Shown here: one piece after another, positions 34,600 to 46,559 of the stretch
Numbering within the stretch: the stretch's first letter is position 1
Layout of the letters: each line of letters opens with the position of its first letter
Source: Avena insularis
Lineage: Eukaryota; Streptophyta; Magnoliopsida; Poales; Poaceae
Assembly (NCBI GenBank): GCA_023614405.1
Contig: CM042697.1
Span: forward strand, 189,161,189 to 189,225,188
Direction of reading: 5' to 3'
Length of the DNA stretch: 64,000 nt
Made by a program: the position numbers and the translations under genes
Notes under the pieces: generated by a model
The model's input: only the letters and a program-made list of their open reading frames with translations
Databases searched by the model: none
What the model was told of the DNA's origin: nothing

Positions 34600-34921
34600 C
34601 CTGGTCCGATCTTTACCATTGTTACATCATCTACTATTACCATTTACTTTATACCAGCAACCATTACCTTCCACACTATACGTTTAATCCTTTGTTTTTA
34701 GCAAACCAGTGAGATTGACAACTTCACTGTAAGTTGGGGCAAAGTCTTGAGTTTGTGTTGTGCAGGATTCCAAGTTGCTAGCAACACCTTGGAGTTGTTT
34801 CCTTGCTCCTACTGGTTCAATAACCTTGGTTTCATAACTAAGGGAAGACTTGTTTCTATGCTCATCACACCTTGCTCTTAGGGTCTCCCAACGAAGCTCT
34901 GCAATTGACTGAGCCACGTCA
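34600..34921 (+). mobile_element. right part of the A2 5' LTR
   Basis: Begins in mid-LTR (CCTGGTCCGATCTTTACC, equal to A1 LTR at about 9507) and ends GCCACGTCA, followed by the primer binding site. Because the break coincides with the exact end of the A1 3' LTR, insertion of A1 into this LTR explains it more simply than deletion. Confidence 0.75.
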
Positions 34922-34930
34922 AGATTTTTC

Positions 34931-34947
34931 TGGCGCCATTGTCGGGG
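34931..34947 (+). promoter_or_regulatory. A2 primer binding site
   Basis: TGGCGCCATTGTCGGGG lies nine bases after the LTR end. It is of the same type as in A1 and M. Confidence 0.7.
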
Positions 34948-35163
34948 AGTTAAGGACGGCTTCACAAGGGGAGTCCTTCACAACCATTCTCTTTACTTTG
35001 TTTTGCTTAGTTTCTTTTGATTTGTTTTGCTTGTTTATTTCTTTCAAAAATACAAAAAAAATAGTTTCGTTTGGTTTGCTTTTTCTTATCAAAAACACAC
35101 ACAAAATAGTTCTTACTATAGTTGTTGGTCTGTTATTGCCTTGCTTTGTCATGCTTTCTATCA

Positions 35164-36519
35164 ATGGTTGGTTTCTTTGAAACTAGTTCTTATTGGCAAG
35201 GTGGGTTCATGGAAGAACAAAAATATTATTATAAGGAACACCGCTTGTCACAAATAGGGAAACACTTATGGGAACAAATTGATAAATTGAATACCATTGC
35301 TAGAAACATGTGCTCTACTTATAATGTTACTTATTGCTATGATAAATCTTGTTGTAGGAGGTATAAACACCTTCCTTTTCAATGTGAGTATAACGATAAT
35401 GTTACCATATCTTCTTATGTTAAAGGAAATTATGACTTTTATGATGTGGAACAAATTGAAGAATTTATTGCTTGGAATGGTGCATTTGAACTTGCTAGTT
35501 TGCTTGCAAATACTGATGATTCACCTTATAAATATGAGGTTTATGATATACTTAAATTTTTCTTTGATAATTACAAGGAAGAAAATGGCTATATTCTTGG
35601 ATATATTAATAGATGCTTTCCACAAACGGAAGAGACTAATGCCTTGCAGGAGCTTATGGAAGAAGAAATTGCTGAAACGGGAAGCTTGTTAGATGAAAAG
35701 GAGGAGGAGAGTTATGAACAAAAGGAGGAAGAATGGATCTACCCATGCCTACCTTCTAATGAGAGTAACTCTTTATCCCTTACATTATTTGATTGTCCCC
35801 CATGCTTACCAAAGGAGGATGAATGTTATGTTCATGTGGATCCTTTTGAAATATCTACTTTGGGTAATAATTGTGCTCATGTTATCTATGATAATCCATG
35901 CTATTTTGATAAATCTTATGATAATCCTTTATTTGCGCCTAATTTCAAAATGCATGGTACTACAGAGTTTTGCTTAGAAAATGTTTATGATAAAGCTCTA
36001 GATGATGGTCCTATATTCGTTGATAATTTCGATAGTACTACTATTGAAAATGAGATTGGAGAGGTCTTGATTTATCTTAGAACCCCATACCTCTTGAGAA
36101 TGATCCGTCATCTTGTTATAAAATTGTTAAAAGTGGGTTTGAAGGTTTTAATCCCACTATTTTTGAGCTTGATAAAAATTATGTGTTTGTAGATCATGAA
36201 AAGTATACTTTATGTGATAGTTATATTGTTGAGTTTATTCATGAGGCTACTGAAAATTATTATGAGAGAGGAAAATATGGTTGTAGAAGTTTTCATGGTA
36301 CTGAAACACCTCTCTATGCTGAAAGTTTTGAAGTTGCTCTTGTTTTATCTACCCATTCTGGTTACTATGTGCTCCTTTGATTTATTGTCTTACAATATTC
36401 CTATGCACAGTAAGTGTGTTAGACTTAAATGTGTTTTGAATTTGCTTTGTGATGCTCTCTTTTACTTCAATTCATATTTCTTATGTGAGCATCTTCTCAA
36501 ACTATTATGCCTAACATAA
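35164..36519 (+). pseudogene. A2 orphan ORF (no gag or pol similarity seen), frameshifted near its end
   Basis: From the ATG at 35164 one frame runs to 36190. It then continues in the third frame (from about 36090, giving DHEKYTLCDSYIVEFIHEA and on to 36378) and back in the first frame from about 36335 to the stop at 36517. The product has a Cys-rich segment near residue 50 (CSTYNVTYCYDKSCC), a Glu-rich middle and a conserved C-terminal module containing YERGK and IPMHSKCVRLKC. This last module is shared with the C-terminus of the M gag-protease frame. There is no capsid, zinc knuckle, protease or enzyme motif. Codon use is AT-rich like A1. It may be an accessory protein of a non-autonomous element family; function is unknown. 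The two frameshifts show decay. Confidence 0.65.
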
Positions 36520-39240
36520 AGACGTTAAAGAAAAGTATTAATTGGGAGATAACCCAAATTTTAGTAGGTTTTTAATTTGTTGATTCTTGGAAGTTATTGC
36601 TTCTGTAATAACCTCTCCTTATCCTTTTTGTTTGGATTTTGTGCCAAGAATAGCCTCAAATAAAGAGAAGTAAGATTTGGGGAAGTTGCTGTCCCGAAAC
36701 AGATTTTTGTGCTTCACTGTAAAAAATACATGAAAAATCTCTATATGTCGGATTAAGCTTTAATTTTTTGAGTAAATTCCCCAGGTTTTTATATAACTTT
36801 CGTTAGTTCAACACATTTCGATGTGAGCAACAAAAGGTCTTTGAAAAAATCGGTTTTTACCTACTGGTCTGTTTTGACAAATTTCTGCCATTATTTGCAT
36901 TTGCCTATTTATCGGTTTATTTTTTGAGTTCTTCTTGATCACTTGAGATTTTTAAAAGGAATTTCTATAGTATCTTGTGTTTTTAATGAAAGTTTTGCTG
37001 TGTTGAAATTAAACCCAAAGGTTTATTATCTTGAATGCACTAATGTTGCTAATGAAGATTGTGTGAAGTTTTGTATAAAGGAAATTTTCAGGTATAAGGG
37101 AAGAATGATGTGATGAGATGAAGAATGGACAAAATCTCAAGCTTGGGTATGCCAACCCGTGTCACTCCAAGAAATATTCAAGAGGTACAAGTGTCAAAGC
37201 TTGGGGATGCCCAAGGCATCTCCTTCTTCATCAATAAAAATCTCAGGCCTCTTCTAGACACTTTGTTTTTATTGTTTCATGCACTATTGTGTTGTTCTTG
37301 GAGCGTCTTAGTTTACATTTTTGTTTTTAATTTGTTTAGTTTGCTTGAATAAAGTAGTTGGACCCCCTCTTTCTCTGTGTTTTTTTCAAATAAGTTGATT
37401 GGTGTTGGAAAAGAGTAGAAAATTTTATGCTTATAGTGGTACAAAAGGGAGCTTCTTTTGACTATGGCTTAGACTTTATCATGTCATGCTAGATGTTGTT
37501 TTTACCCTATTCTTAATTATTATTGTTGTAGCATCACTTGTTCCAAACAATTCGGATTGCTTAATGTGCCTTGAAGGAATCATGTGTTGTTTTAGCATAC
37601 AAAAGCATAGTATTATGGTATTCTGCTTTGATGCTTTATTTGGATTGACTTGGCACATGCTCACACCATGTTATGACTATAAACCAGTCACCATAGCCTC
37701 TATGATCATTTGGTTTTTGACTTGTGGTACCACTTTATGCTTTGACTGATAATGTTTTGTCGCTCTGCATGATTATGGCCATTATTGCTCTCTTAGTCGG
37801 TCGCTCACAGTCTTTTGATAGCCTCCACTTGTATTGAGTAAGCTCTACTCATGCATCCAACTCCCAAGAAACCAAGTTATTCCAAATATTCCATTATAAA
37901 TTCCTATGCATGGTGTGTTACACCATTCCAAGTATATTCTTGTTTTATCTATCTTTCAAATTAAACTTGTTATGTGAAAATTAGTGATTAAAGCTCTCAC
38001 AAACTTGATGTCACACTTTATGTTTTGCCCCTAATAAACTTGAACCATTGTGTCATCTATGTTGTATATGCTTGCACTTATAAGTTGGGAAATTAGCCGA
38101 ACTGTGCTGTCACGGGGAATTCTTTCAACACCTGTAAATATCTACCTAGTTGATATCATGCTCTTTTGTTTATGGATGTCAGCGGTGGGAAATAAAAGGG
38201 GAGCATATAAGTTCATGGAGTTATGTATGTGTGTTATAGAAACTCCTGGGCCTCTAGCCTGAGCCATGCCTAATCATGGTCGAAACTTGCAGCATCACCA
38301 TACTGAGCAATCCATGAAGCATCCTCGGAAAAAATATAGAAAAAAGAGAGAGAAAAAATATGCACCATGCTCATGGTAAACAAAAGGATTGCTAAGATGC
38401 TCACTGTCTGTTGCCTTGTCATTTTGATATGGGATAGCTCCTGTGTCATGGGGCAAAAGCTACCCCGTCGGCGGTTCTCTATGATACAGATATACTTACA
38501 ATGACAAGAACTTGCTTGTGACTAAAGTTGAGTAGCATGAGGAACGGCCCTCGTACTCAAGGGACATGAGATTGCCAACTTATGATTTGTCAAGCATATA
38601 CTCCATATTTTGTTCACTTTAACCTTAATCACTTCAAGATGCTTATGATAGGGGCAATGAGAGCTAAAAGCTAACACGTACCATAATTTTTGGAAGCTCT
38701 TTATGAAACTTGAAATCCCTGCTTCCCTGTGAAGGGCCTTTCTTCCTACTTTTATATTGAGTCCCCACCTTCTATCCTTAGGCACCAATTAAGAGAGCAT
38801 AGTTGTCATTCTTAGTTCTATGTGCATTGTCCCAAAACTTATTGATTGATTCATAATGTTGATATTGCTTGTTCTTGAACTATTTGTATCTAGTCACCCT
38901 TATGAACTTTGAAGGTGTCCTTTGCATTTATGTTTTGCTACTCCATGAGGTACAAGCTGAATGCCACTATGCTATGTTTTCTATATGTGAAACAAACAAA
39001 CGTATTTCAATGCATTGTTATTCATAATCTTTGTTTGTATCCTTGCATGTTGCAACATAGTTACTTTGTCTTATTGTTAGAACTTCATCTTTCATGCTCA
39101 TGTTTAGAGTACTTTTATCCCAGCTTTCAATGCTTTGCAAATGGTTTGATCAAGATTGTGATGGTGCATGTCACCTCAAAAATTATTCTTTTTATCACTT
39201 ACCTACTCGAGGACGAGCAAGAGTTAAGCTTGGGGATGCT
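36520..39240. other. A2 3' non-coding region with polypurine tract
   Basis: It aligns with A1 12062-14739 and continues past the point where Tekay interrupts A1, ending GTTAAGCTTGGGGATGC before the LTR at 39241. Frames such as those at 37486 and 13003 recur in both copies but are short and read through low-complexity AT-rich sequence. I do not call them genes, although the conservation of the 87-codon frame is noted below. Confidence 0.7.
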
Positions 39241-40327
39241 TGATACGTCGTAAACGTATCTATAATTTTTGATGTTCCATGCTTGTTTAGTATCAACTTT
39301 GCTATGTTTTGTCTACACTTTGAGGTATTTTTATACATTTTCTAGGACTAACCTATTAACAAGATGCCATAGTGCCAGTTGCCTGTTTTCTGTTGTTTTT
39401 GGTTTCAGAAAATCTAGTAAGGAAATATTCTCAGAATTGGACGGGACAAAAGCCAAAGTTATTTCACCGAAAAGAACACAGAGTCCAGAGGAGAGACGGA
39501 GGGGCTCCACAGGGCGGCCGCACCCCCCAGGCGCGGGCCCACCCTAGGCCGCGCCAGGGCAGGTTGTGGGCCCCCTGGCCGCCCTCTTGGCTCGCCTCTT
39601 CGCCTATAAAAGCCCCCCGATGCAGAAACCCTAAGCACCCGATCATATCTCCATGAAAAAGTCTGTAGTCGCCACCACCATCGTCCCTAGATCGGGGGGT
39701 CTGAATCTCTTCTCGGAGGGGAGAGATCATCCCAGAGGCCTTCTTCATCACCATGCCAGCCTCCGGTATGATGCGTGAGTAGTTCACCCTTGTACTATGG
39801 GTCCATACAATAGCTAGATGGTTGTTTCTCCTCCTTTATGCTATCATGTTTAGATCTTGTGAGCTCCGTTCATGATCAAGATCATCTATTTCTAATCATA
39901 CATGTTGTGTTTGCGGGGATCTGATGGAGATACTATGTCAGATTGATTATTGATTATTGATTCTATCATGTCTTATTGATTATTGATTCTATCATGTGTG
40001 TGTTGTTTGTGATGTTGCATGCTCTCCGTTGTTAGTAGCTATCTTGGCCAAGTAGATGCTAGTGACTCCAAGAGGGAGTATTTATGCTCGATAGTAGGTT
40101 CATGCCTCTAGTAATCTAGGGAAGTGACAGGAATCTCAAAGGTTGTAGATGTGTTGTTGCTACTAGGAGAAAACAACAATCTTTTGTTCATGGAACAATT
40201 GTATTGTTTACTTTACACACATTGCTTAATGCAATTATCCATTGCTTGCAACTTAATACTGGAGGGGGTTCGAATGATAACCTAAAGGTGGATTATTAGT
40301 CATAGATGCAGTTGGATGGCGGTCTAT
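39241..40327 (+). mobile_element. 3' LTR of A2, cut by element M
   Basis: Begins TGATACGTCGTAAACG and has a TATA box (CGCCTATAAAAGCCCC) near 39600. It runs without gap to GGCGGTCTAT at 40327, where M starts. The uninterrupted sequence in A1 (GGCGGTCTATGTATCTTG, near 9335) shows that about 480 bases of LTR are missing to the right. They do not reappear after M. Confidence 0.85.
39600..39612 (+). promoter_or_regulatory. TATA box of the A-family LTR
   Basis: CCTATAAAAGCCC follows a GC-rich stretch. The equivalent in the A1 3' LTR (near 33770) has CTATAAGG instead, a weaker box. Confidence 0.65.
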
Positions 40328-41826
40328 TAATGACCCACAAGTATAGGGGGTGTATCGTAGTACTTTCTATAAATAGGAGTGTCGATCCCAACGAGGAGCG
40401 GAAGGTGCTGACTAGTGGTATGGAGTAGGAAATCTCTATAAATACTTAACAAATGGATTTTTAGTGGTTTTGTAACGAGGCAACTAAACAAGGAGAAAGT
40501 GACAGACAAACAAACGGAGCAAGTGGCCCAATCCTTTCTTAGCAAAGGACAAGACGGTGGAAATACTTATAAGGACCAAACGTTCTCGAGGACACATGGG
40601 AATTCTGTCAAGTGCTTTCGCTTCAAATAGCTGAGTACTCTTCTTTGGTGTTTGTAAGTATTGTGTGGGTGAACCTGTGCTAACATACCTCCCTTCCTAG
40701 GACTAATACATACTTGTGATTAAACCCCCTGCAAAGATCCGTAACTATAGGAAAGTAATTAAGATATAAATCTAACCACAGCCTTAAACTCTGAGATCCT
40801 ACGCTCCCTTGTGCAAAGGTGTCCTAACGGGGGTTCAGGTTTCTGTCACTCCGGCAACCCCACGATTAGTATCCAAATACACAATGCATTCCCCTAGGCC
40901 CATAAATGGTGAAGTATCATGAAGTCGACGTTCACATGACACCACTAGAATAATAGCACCACAACTTAAATACTAAACCATTGAATAATAACTCATCACA
41001 AATTCACTACTAACAACATGACTTCTCCCATGTCCTCAAGAACTAGACGAACTACTCACAAGACATCATATGGATCAAGATCAAAGATGATATGGTAATG
41101 GATAACAATCTGAACATAAACAATATTCCAATGGTTCCACTCACAAGCATCAACTACAATAGTAATCAACACCGGGAAAGTTTCCCCTAACGAACTAAAG
41201 CAATATCCAACACAATTGTTACAGTGGAACAGAGTGATGGTGCTGGTGTAGATGATGGTGTGGATGATGATGATCCTGATGAAGCCTAGCTTGACGATGG
41301 TGTTGATGGCGATGGTCTCCCCTCTCCGGGAAGGAATTCCCCCAGCAGAAATCTGTCTGACGGAGAGATCTTTCTCTCTCGGTGTTTTTCTGCCCCCCAA
41401 AGGCGGCGGAAGTCTATCTGTGGTCGCTCCCCTGGTATTAAGGTTCCGTAGGAAAGATATAGGCGAAGGGGCGAAGTCGGAGGCCGAGAAGGTGGGCCAA
41501 ACCCACCCTAGGCGCGGGGTTAGGTGGGCCCATGCCTAGGGGGTGTGGGCCCCCTAAGGCCCCCCTTCGCTCCTCCTTCTGGCTTCCTTCGTCTTCTGGT
41601 AAAATAATATGTTTCCATATTTTTCTGGTATTTTTCTGATCTTTGCGAAATTGCACCGAAATGTCTTCTTTTCCATCAGAATCCAGACTCCGGCAGTCCA
41701 TCCTCCAGGAATCATCCAACATGCATAAACAGATGAAAAGCCATAAGTAATACCTCATAATAAGACAAATATCAATGAATAGAGGTAAATCATGAGATAG
41801 AATGGTGATGCAAATTGGGCGTATCA
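40328..41826 (-). mobile_element. 3' LTR of element M (1.5 kb)
   Basis: On the minus strand it starts TGATACGCCCAATTTGC and ends CTTGTGGGTCATTA, where the other LTR has TCATCA. It is near-identical by eye to 52086-53381 over the shared length. A weak TATA-like CCTATATCTTTCC reads on the minus strand at about 41453-41465. Confidence 0.9.
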
Positions 41827-41827
41827 A

Positions 41828-41842
41828 CTCCCCCAAGCTTAG
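41828..41842 (-). promoter_or_regulatory. polypurine tract of element M
   Basis: Minus strand TAAGCTTGGGGGAGT lies against the LTR start. A second GCTTGGGGACAAGCG follows a few bases upstream. Confidence 0.75.
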
Positions 41843-43295
41843 ACTTCGCTTGTCCCCAAGCGAATACTGAGCTCAATAAACATGTCCACGGGTTTATGGA
41901 GTGAAGTGTCGATAAAAAGAATACGAACAAGAAGCATCACACTTTCCATTGCATAACTCATAGAAGAAAGCAACTCACCATTATATAACTTACCTTGCAA
42001 CCAAGTACAGCAGTCACAAATAGAGATGCATAAAGATAAATCATAATTGGAATTGGCAAACTTGTTCTTGGTTAGAGAACACCTGGAAAATAGTTTCACA
42101 AAAGCTTTTTGTAGAAGTTTCAGAACTGGAGCACTCTTTGCTCAAAAAGGTTTTTCACAAGTGAAGGCTTTCAAAGTAATACTCAATAGATAAGAGTTTT
42201 GTGCAAACAAGTAAGATAAGGAACATGATTGAATAAATCACCATATGAAATGCTTGAAACACAACAACTCAAAAGCTTGCTGGAGATAGAGAGGAAGTAG
42301 GTTTACTGACTCAACTTAGAAGTGGAAGAAAGGTCCCCTCTTAGAGAGTAGCAGGGATTGCAAGTCATAAAGATCTTCCAAAAGATTATGGTACTTACTA
42401 GCTTTGAGCCCTCATTGCCCCTATCATAAGCATCTTGAGATGATTAAGGTTAAAGTGAACAAAGATGGAGTATATGCTTGACGAAATATAAGTTGGCAAT
42501 CTCATGTCCCTTGAATATGAGGGCCACTCCTCATGCATACTCAACTTCGGGTCCAGGTAAGTTCTTGCCATTGTAAGTATTTGCATATCACTGAGAACCT
42601 CCAACGGGGTACCCCTTGCACATGGTACAGGAGCTTTCCCATAATCAAAATGACAAGGCAAGCAGACAATGATCATCTCAGCAATCTTTTTCTTTCCTAT
42701 GTGCATAGCTTTTTATTGAGGATGCTTCGTAGATGACTCACTATGGTGATGCTGCAAGTTTCCACCATGATTAAGCATGGCTTAGGATAGCGGCCCAGGC
42801 GTTTCTATAACATAGAATACAAACTCCATGGACTTACAAGTTCCCTCTTTATTTCACACCGTTGACATCCATAGACAAAAGAGCACGATATCAACTGTGT
42901 ATAGAGTACAGGTGCAATGTTGAAAACGTTCCTCGTGACAGCATGGTTCTGCTAATTCCAACGTATAGATGCAAGCATATACAACTTTGATGTTCACAAT
43001 GGTTCAAGTTTATTAGGGGCAAGTAAATAAAGTGTGCCATCAAGTTCGTGAGAGCTTTACTGACTAGTTTTCACATAACAAAATACTTTTTAATTCGAAA
43101 GGTAGATGAATCTTGATAATTTGCTTGGAATAGAAAAAGCTACTAGGTAGATATGGTGGACACAAATGGCAACGGTTTTGGGTTCAAAGGATTTTGGAAC
43201 AATGCGAAGTATGCCTTCTCAAAACAGGTTTTTGGCTAGCAAGGCTGGGTAGCAAGCAAGAGAGTTGAAAGAAACAAGCAAACATACAAGTAGTA
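41843..43295. other. element M 3' non-coding region
   Basis: No credible gene. Much of it is the reverse of the A1/A2 3' region; for example the TGCAAGTTTCCACCATGATTA stretch near 42750 corresponds to 13800 and 38275. This relates M to the A family. Confidence 0.65.
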
Positions 43296-44932
43296 AAGCC
43301 AAACATGCAATCTTACTTGAAGACACAAAAGAATCTTAAATAAAGAATACTAAGCTTATGAGCCAACAAGAAAGAAAACAAATGATACCAAATACCTATA
43401 AGCTTTTTCTTTCTTTCTTTTTCTTTCAAATTAATGCCACTGACCAGAACTCGGTTTGCCAAAACCAATTTAGATCCACTTGATGATCCCAAAGTGGTGC
43501 CAATACTAATCAACAAGATCTATCATATAATAGAGATTGCAAACTAAAAATAAGAAGTGCAAAAAGTAAATGATGAGACTTCTCATTAATATTCCAATAA
43601 AGGCACTCACACCAAAGGATACATAGATAATCAACTAAAGGAGATATACTTCCACATGCAAACCAAACTATAAGATAACCTTTCTACCAAAGATATGAAT
43701 CCACTAAAAAGGTAAAAGATAAAATATAATGTTGGTGATACCGCGGCACTCCCCCAAGCTTGGAACAAGCCAAGGGGATGCCTAACCTGATGACGAATCA
43801 CTCCTTTGGTGGTCGTGGTGTTCTCTTGATAAGGTCTTCAACACGTTTCTTCAAATCCTCCATATCGAAGGCTAGAGTACGAATTAACTCCGAATTATGC
43901 TCAATGCAGCCCACGATCAATTCAAACCGACGATTCTAGTCCTTGTTATTCTATCTCAATTATTCCAAGTTAGAGTGTTTCCTCCCTGCATGGTTAGAAC
44001 AAGGGGTACTAGAAGGAAGTGTGTGTGGAGCGAGGATATGACGCGGAGTTCTCCCTCCTATAGACATCTGTGTTGTCCTCTTGAGCTTGGTAGGTTGTTC
44101 CACCAAACCAATGCTTGCGACAGTAGCGCGGGTGTCCGGTTGCTTGTCATCCTCCATGTATCCTTCATAACCTACCGGAATCTCCTCCTCCTTGGGAACT
44201 TGAGGTTCTTCTTCTCCGGGCTTCTTCCCTATGTCATCGGTGGAGGCCATGGTGTTCTAAACTTGAGAAGATTTCCTGATAGAAACAGATTGAAACGAAA
44301 ACATGACAAGAACATGATGCACGAAACTCGGGGGATCCGGGGAGTTATATATTACGAAGACTCAATGCATAAGCAAGGTTTTGACATGGAAACGAGGCGG
44401 AGACAAAGTTCGAGGGTGGCAAACCCCCTCCAGGCGCGGCTAGGCTGGGCCCGCGCCTGGGGTGGGTTTGTCCACCCCGGGCTCCGTTTCCTCTTCAGTT
44501 TCGTCTCGTAACTTCCCTCATGTATTAAAAACATCAAAAATATAAAAATATTGGGGTTTCACGAACCTTCTGTTTTCACCACTTTTACCTATTCAAAGAC
44601 GAGCTTTGTAGATTCCTTTCCTCTTTCTCCTGAGAATTTCCTTCATACAAAACCTTTGCACAAACTCAATGACAACATTAGTGTAAGCAAAAACAATAAA
44701 CCTTTGGTACACACTTCAACTGAAAACCCATCAACACAAAAGCTTCAAGAAGAGGCAAATGCAAAAGATGGCAGAAATCTGTCAAAACAGACCAGCCAGC
44801 AGGTAAAGATTGATTTTTCCGAAGACCTTCTGCTGCCCAAATCAAAAAGTGCAGAACTGATGAAAGTTGGGTAACAACCTGGAGAACAAGCTCAAAAAAA
44901 TTCAGCTCCATCCGAAGTACTGAGCTCCCTCA
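43296..44932 (-). repeat. array copy 1 with small ORF (44250-43960)
   Basis: The most diverged copy. On the minus strand an ATG at 44250 (MASTDDIGKKPGEEEP) leads a Glu/Pro-rich frame that stays open through the middle, thanks to eight bases (near 44012-44025) that copies 2-4 lack. It then ends at three closely spaced stops from 43960 down. Downstream sequence still resembles the helical tail (ELIRTLAFDMEDLKKRVEDL) seen open in copy 3. Confidence 0.8.
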
Positions 44933-46559
44933 AAGCCAAACATGCAATCTTTCTTAAAGACACAAAAGAATCTTAAATAAAGAATACTAAGCTTATGAGC
45001 CAACAAGAAAGAAAACAAATGATACCAAATACCTGTAAGCTTTTTCTTTCTTTCTTTTTCTTTCAAATTAATGCCACTGACCAGAACTCGGTTTGCCAAA
45101 ACCAATTTAGATCCACTTGACGATCCCAAAGTGGTGCCAATACTAATCAACAAGATCCATCATATGATAGAGATTGCAAACTAAAAATAAGAAGTGCAAA
45201 AATTAAATGATGAGACTTCTCATTAATATTCCAATAAAGGCACTCACCCCAAAGGATACATAGATAATCAACTAAAGGAGAGATACTTCCACATGCAAAC
45301 CAAACTATAAGATAACCTTTCTACCAAAGATATGAATCCACTAAAAAGGTAAAAGATAAAAGATAATGGTGGTGATACCGCGGCACTCCCCCAAGCTTGG
45401 AACAAGCCAAGGGGATGCCAAACCTGATGACGAATCACTCCTTTGGTGGTGGTGGTGTTCTCTTGATAAGGTCTTCAACACGTTTCTTCAAATCCTCCAT
45501 ATCGAAGGCTAGAGTACGAATTAACTCCAAATTATGCTCAATGCAGCCCACGATCAATTCGAACCGAGGATCCCAGTCCTTGTTATTCTTTCTCCATTCT
45601 TCCAAGTTAGAGAGTTTCCTCCCTGCATGGTTAGAACAAGGGGTACTAGAAGCGTGGAGCGAGGATATGCCGCGGAGTTCTCCCTCCTGTAGACATCCGT
45701 GCTGTCCTCTTAAGCTTGGTAGGGTTGTGCCACCAAACCAATGCTTGCCACGGTAGCGTGGGTGTCCGGTTGCTTGTCGTCCTCCATGTCTCCTTCATAA
45801 CCTACCGGAATCTCCTCCTCCTTGGGAACTTGAGGTTCTTCTTCTTCGGGCTTCTTCCCTTTGTCATCGGCGGAGGCCATGGTGCTCTAAACTTGAGAAG
45901 ATTTCCTGACAGAAACAGATTGAAACGAAAAGACGACGAGAACATGATGCACGAACCTCGGGGGATCCGGGGAGTTATATATTATGAAGATTCAATGCAT
46001 AAGGAAGGTTTTGACATGGAAACAAGGCGGAGACGGAGTTCGAGGGTGGCAAACCCCCTCCAGGAGCGGCTAGGATGGGCCCGCGCCTGGGGTGGGTTTG
46101 TCCAACCCCGGGCTCTGTTTCCTCTTTAGTTTCGTCTCGTAACTTCCCTCGTGTATTAAAAATATCAAAAATATAAAAATATTGGGGTTTCACGAACCTT
46201 GTGTTTTCACCACTTTTACCTATTCAAAGACGAGCTCTGCAGATTCCTTTCCTCTTTCTCCTGAGAATTTCCTTCATACAAAACCTTTGCACAAACTCAA
46301 TGACAACATTAGTGTAAGCAAAAACAATAAACGTTTGGTACACACTTCAACTGAAAACCAATCAACACAAAAGCTTCAATAAGAGGCAAATACAAAAGAT
46401 GGCAGAAATCTGTCAAAACAGACCAGCAGGTAAAGATTGATTTTTCCGAAGACCTTCTGTTGCCCAAATCAAAAAGTGCAGAACTGATGAAAGTTGGGTA
46501 ACAACCTGGAGAACAAACTCAGAAAAATTCAGCTCCATTCGAAGTACTGAGCTCCCTCA
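44933..46559 (-). repeat. array copy 2 with frameshifted small ORF
   Basis: The ATG is at 45880. An extra G in the GGTAGGGTTGTG stretch near 45720 shifts the frame soon after the Val/Ala-rich middle. Otherwise it is nearly the same as copies 3 and 4. Confidence 0.8.

Larger units (their letters stand above)
34600..40327 (+). mobile_element. Athila-like non-autonomous Gypsy element A2
   Basis: A2 has the right part of its 5' LTR (34600-34921), a primer binding site, an orphan ORF, about 2.7 kb of 3' non-coding sequence, a polypurine tract and a 3' LTR (39241-40327) that is cut at its right by element M. The LTR, leader and 3' region are those of A1, but the coding module differs entirely. The missing left part of the 5' LTR should lie left of the window, beyond the start of A1. 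Confidence 0.8.

Noticed and set aside
33408..34921. Tandem LTR-LTR recombination product at the A1/A2 boundary
   Set aside because: The second LTR lacks its left part and begins exactly at the end of the first. Insertion of A1 into the A2 LTR needs no extra deletion, so I prefer nesting; a left flank would decide.
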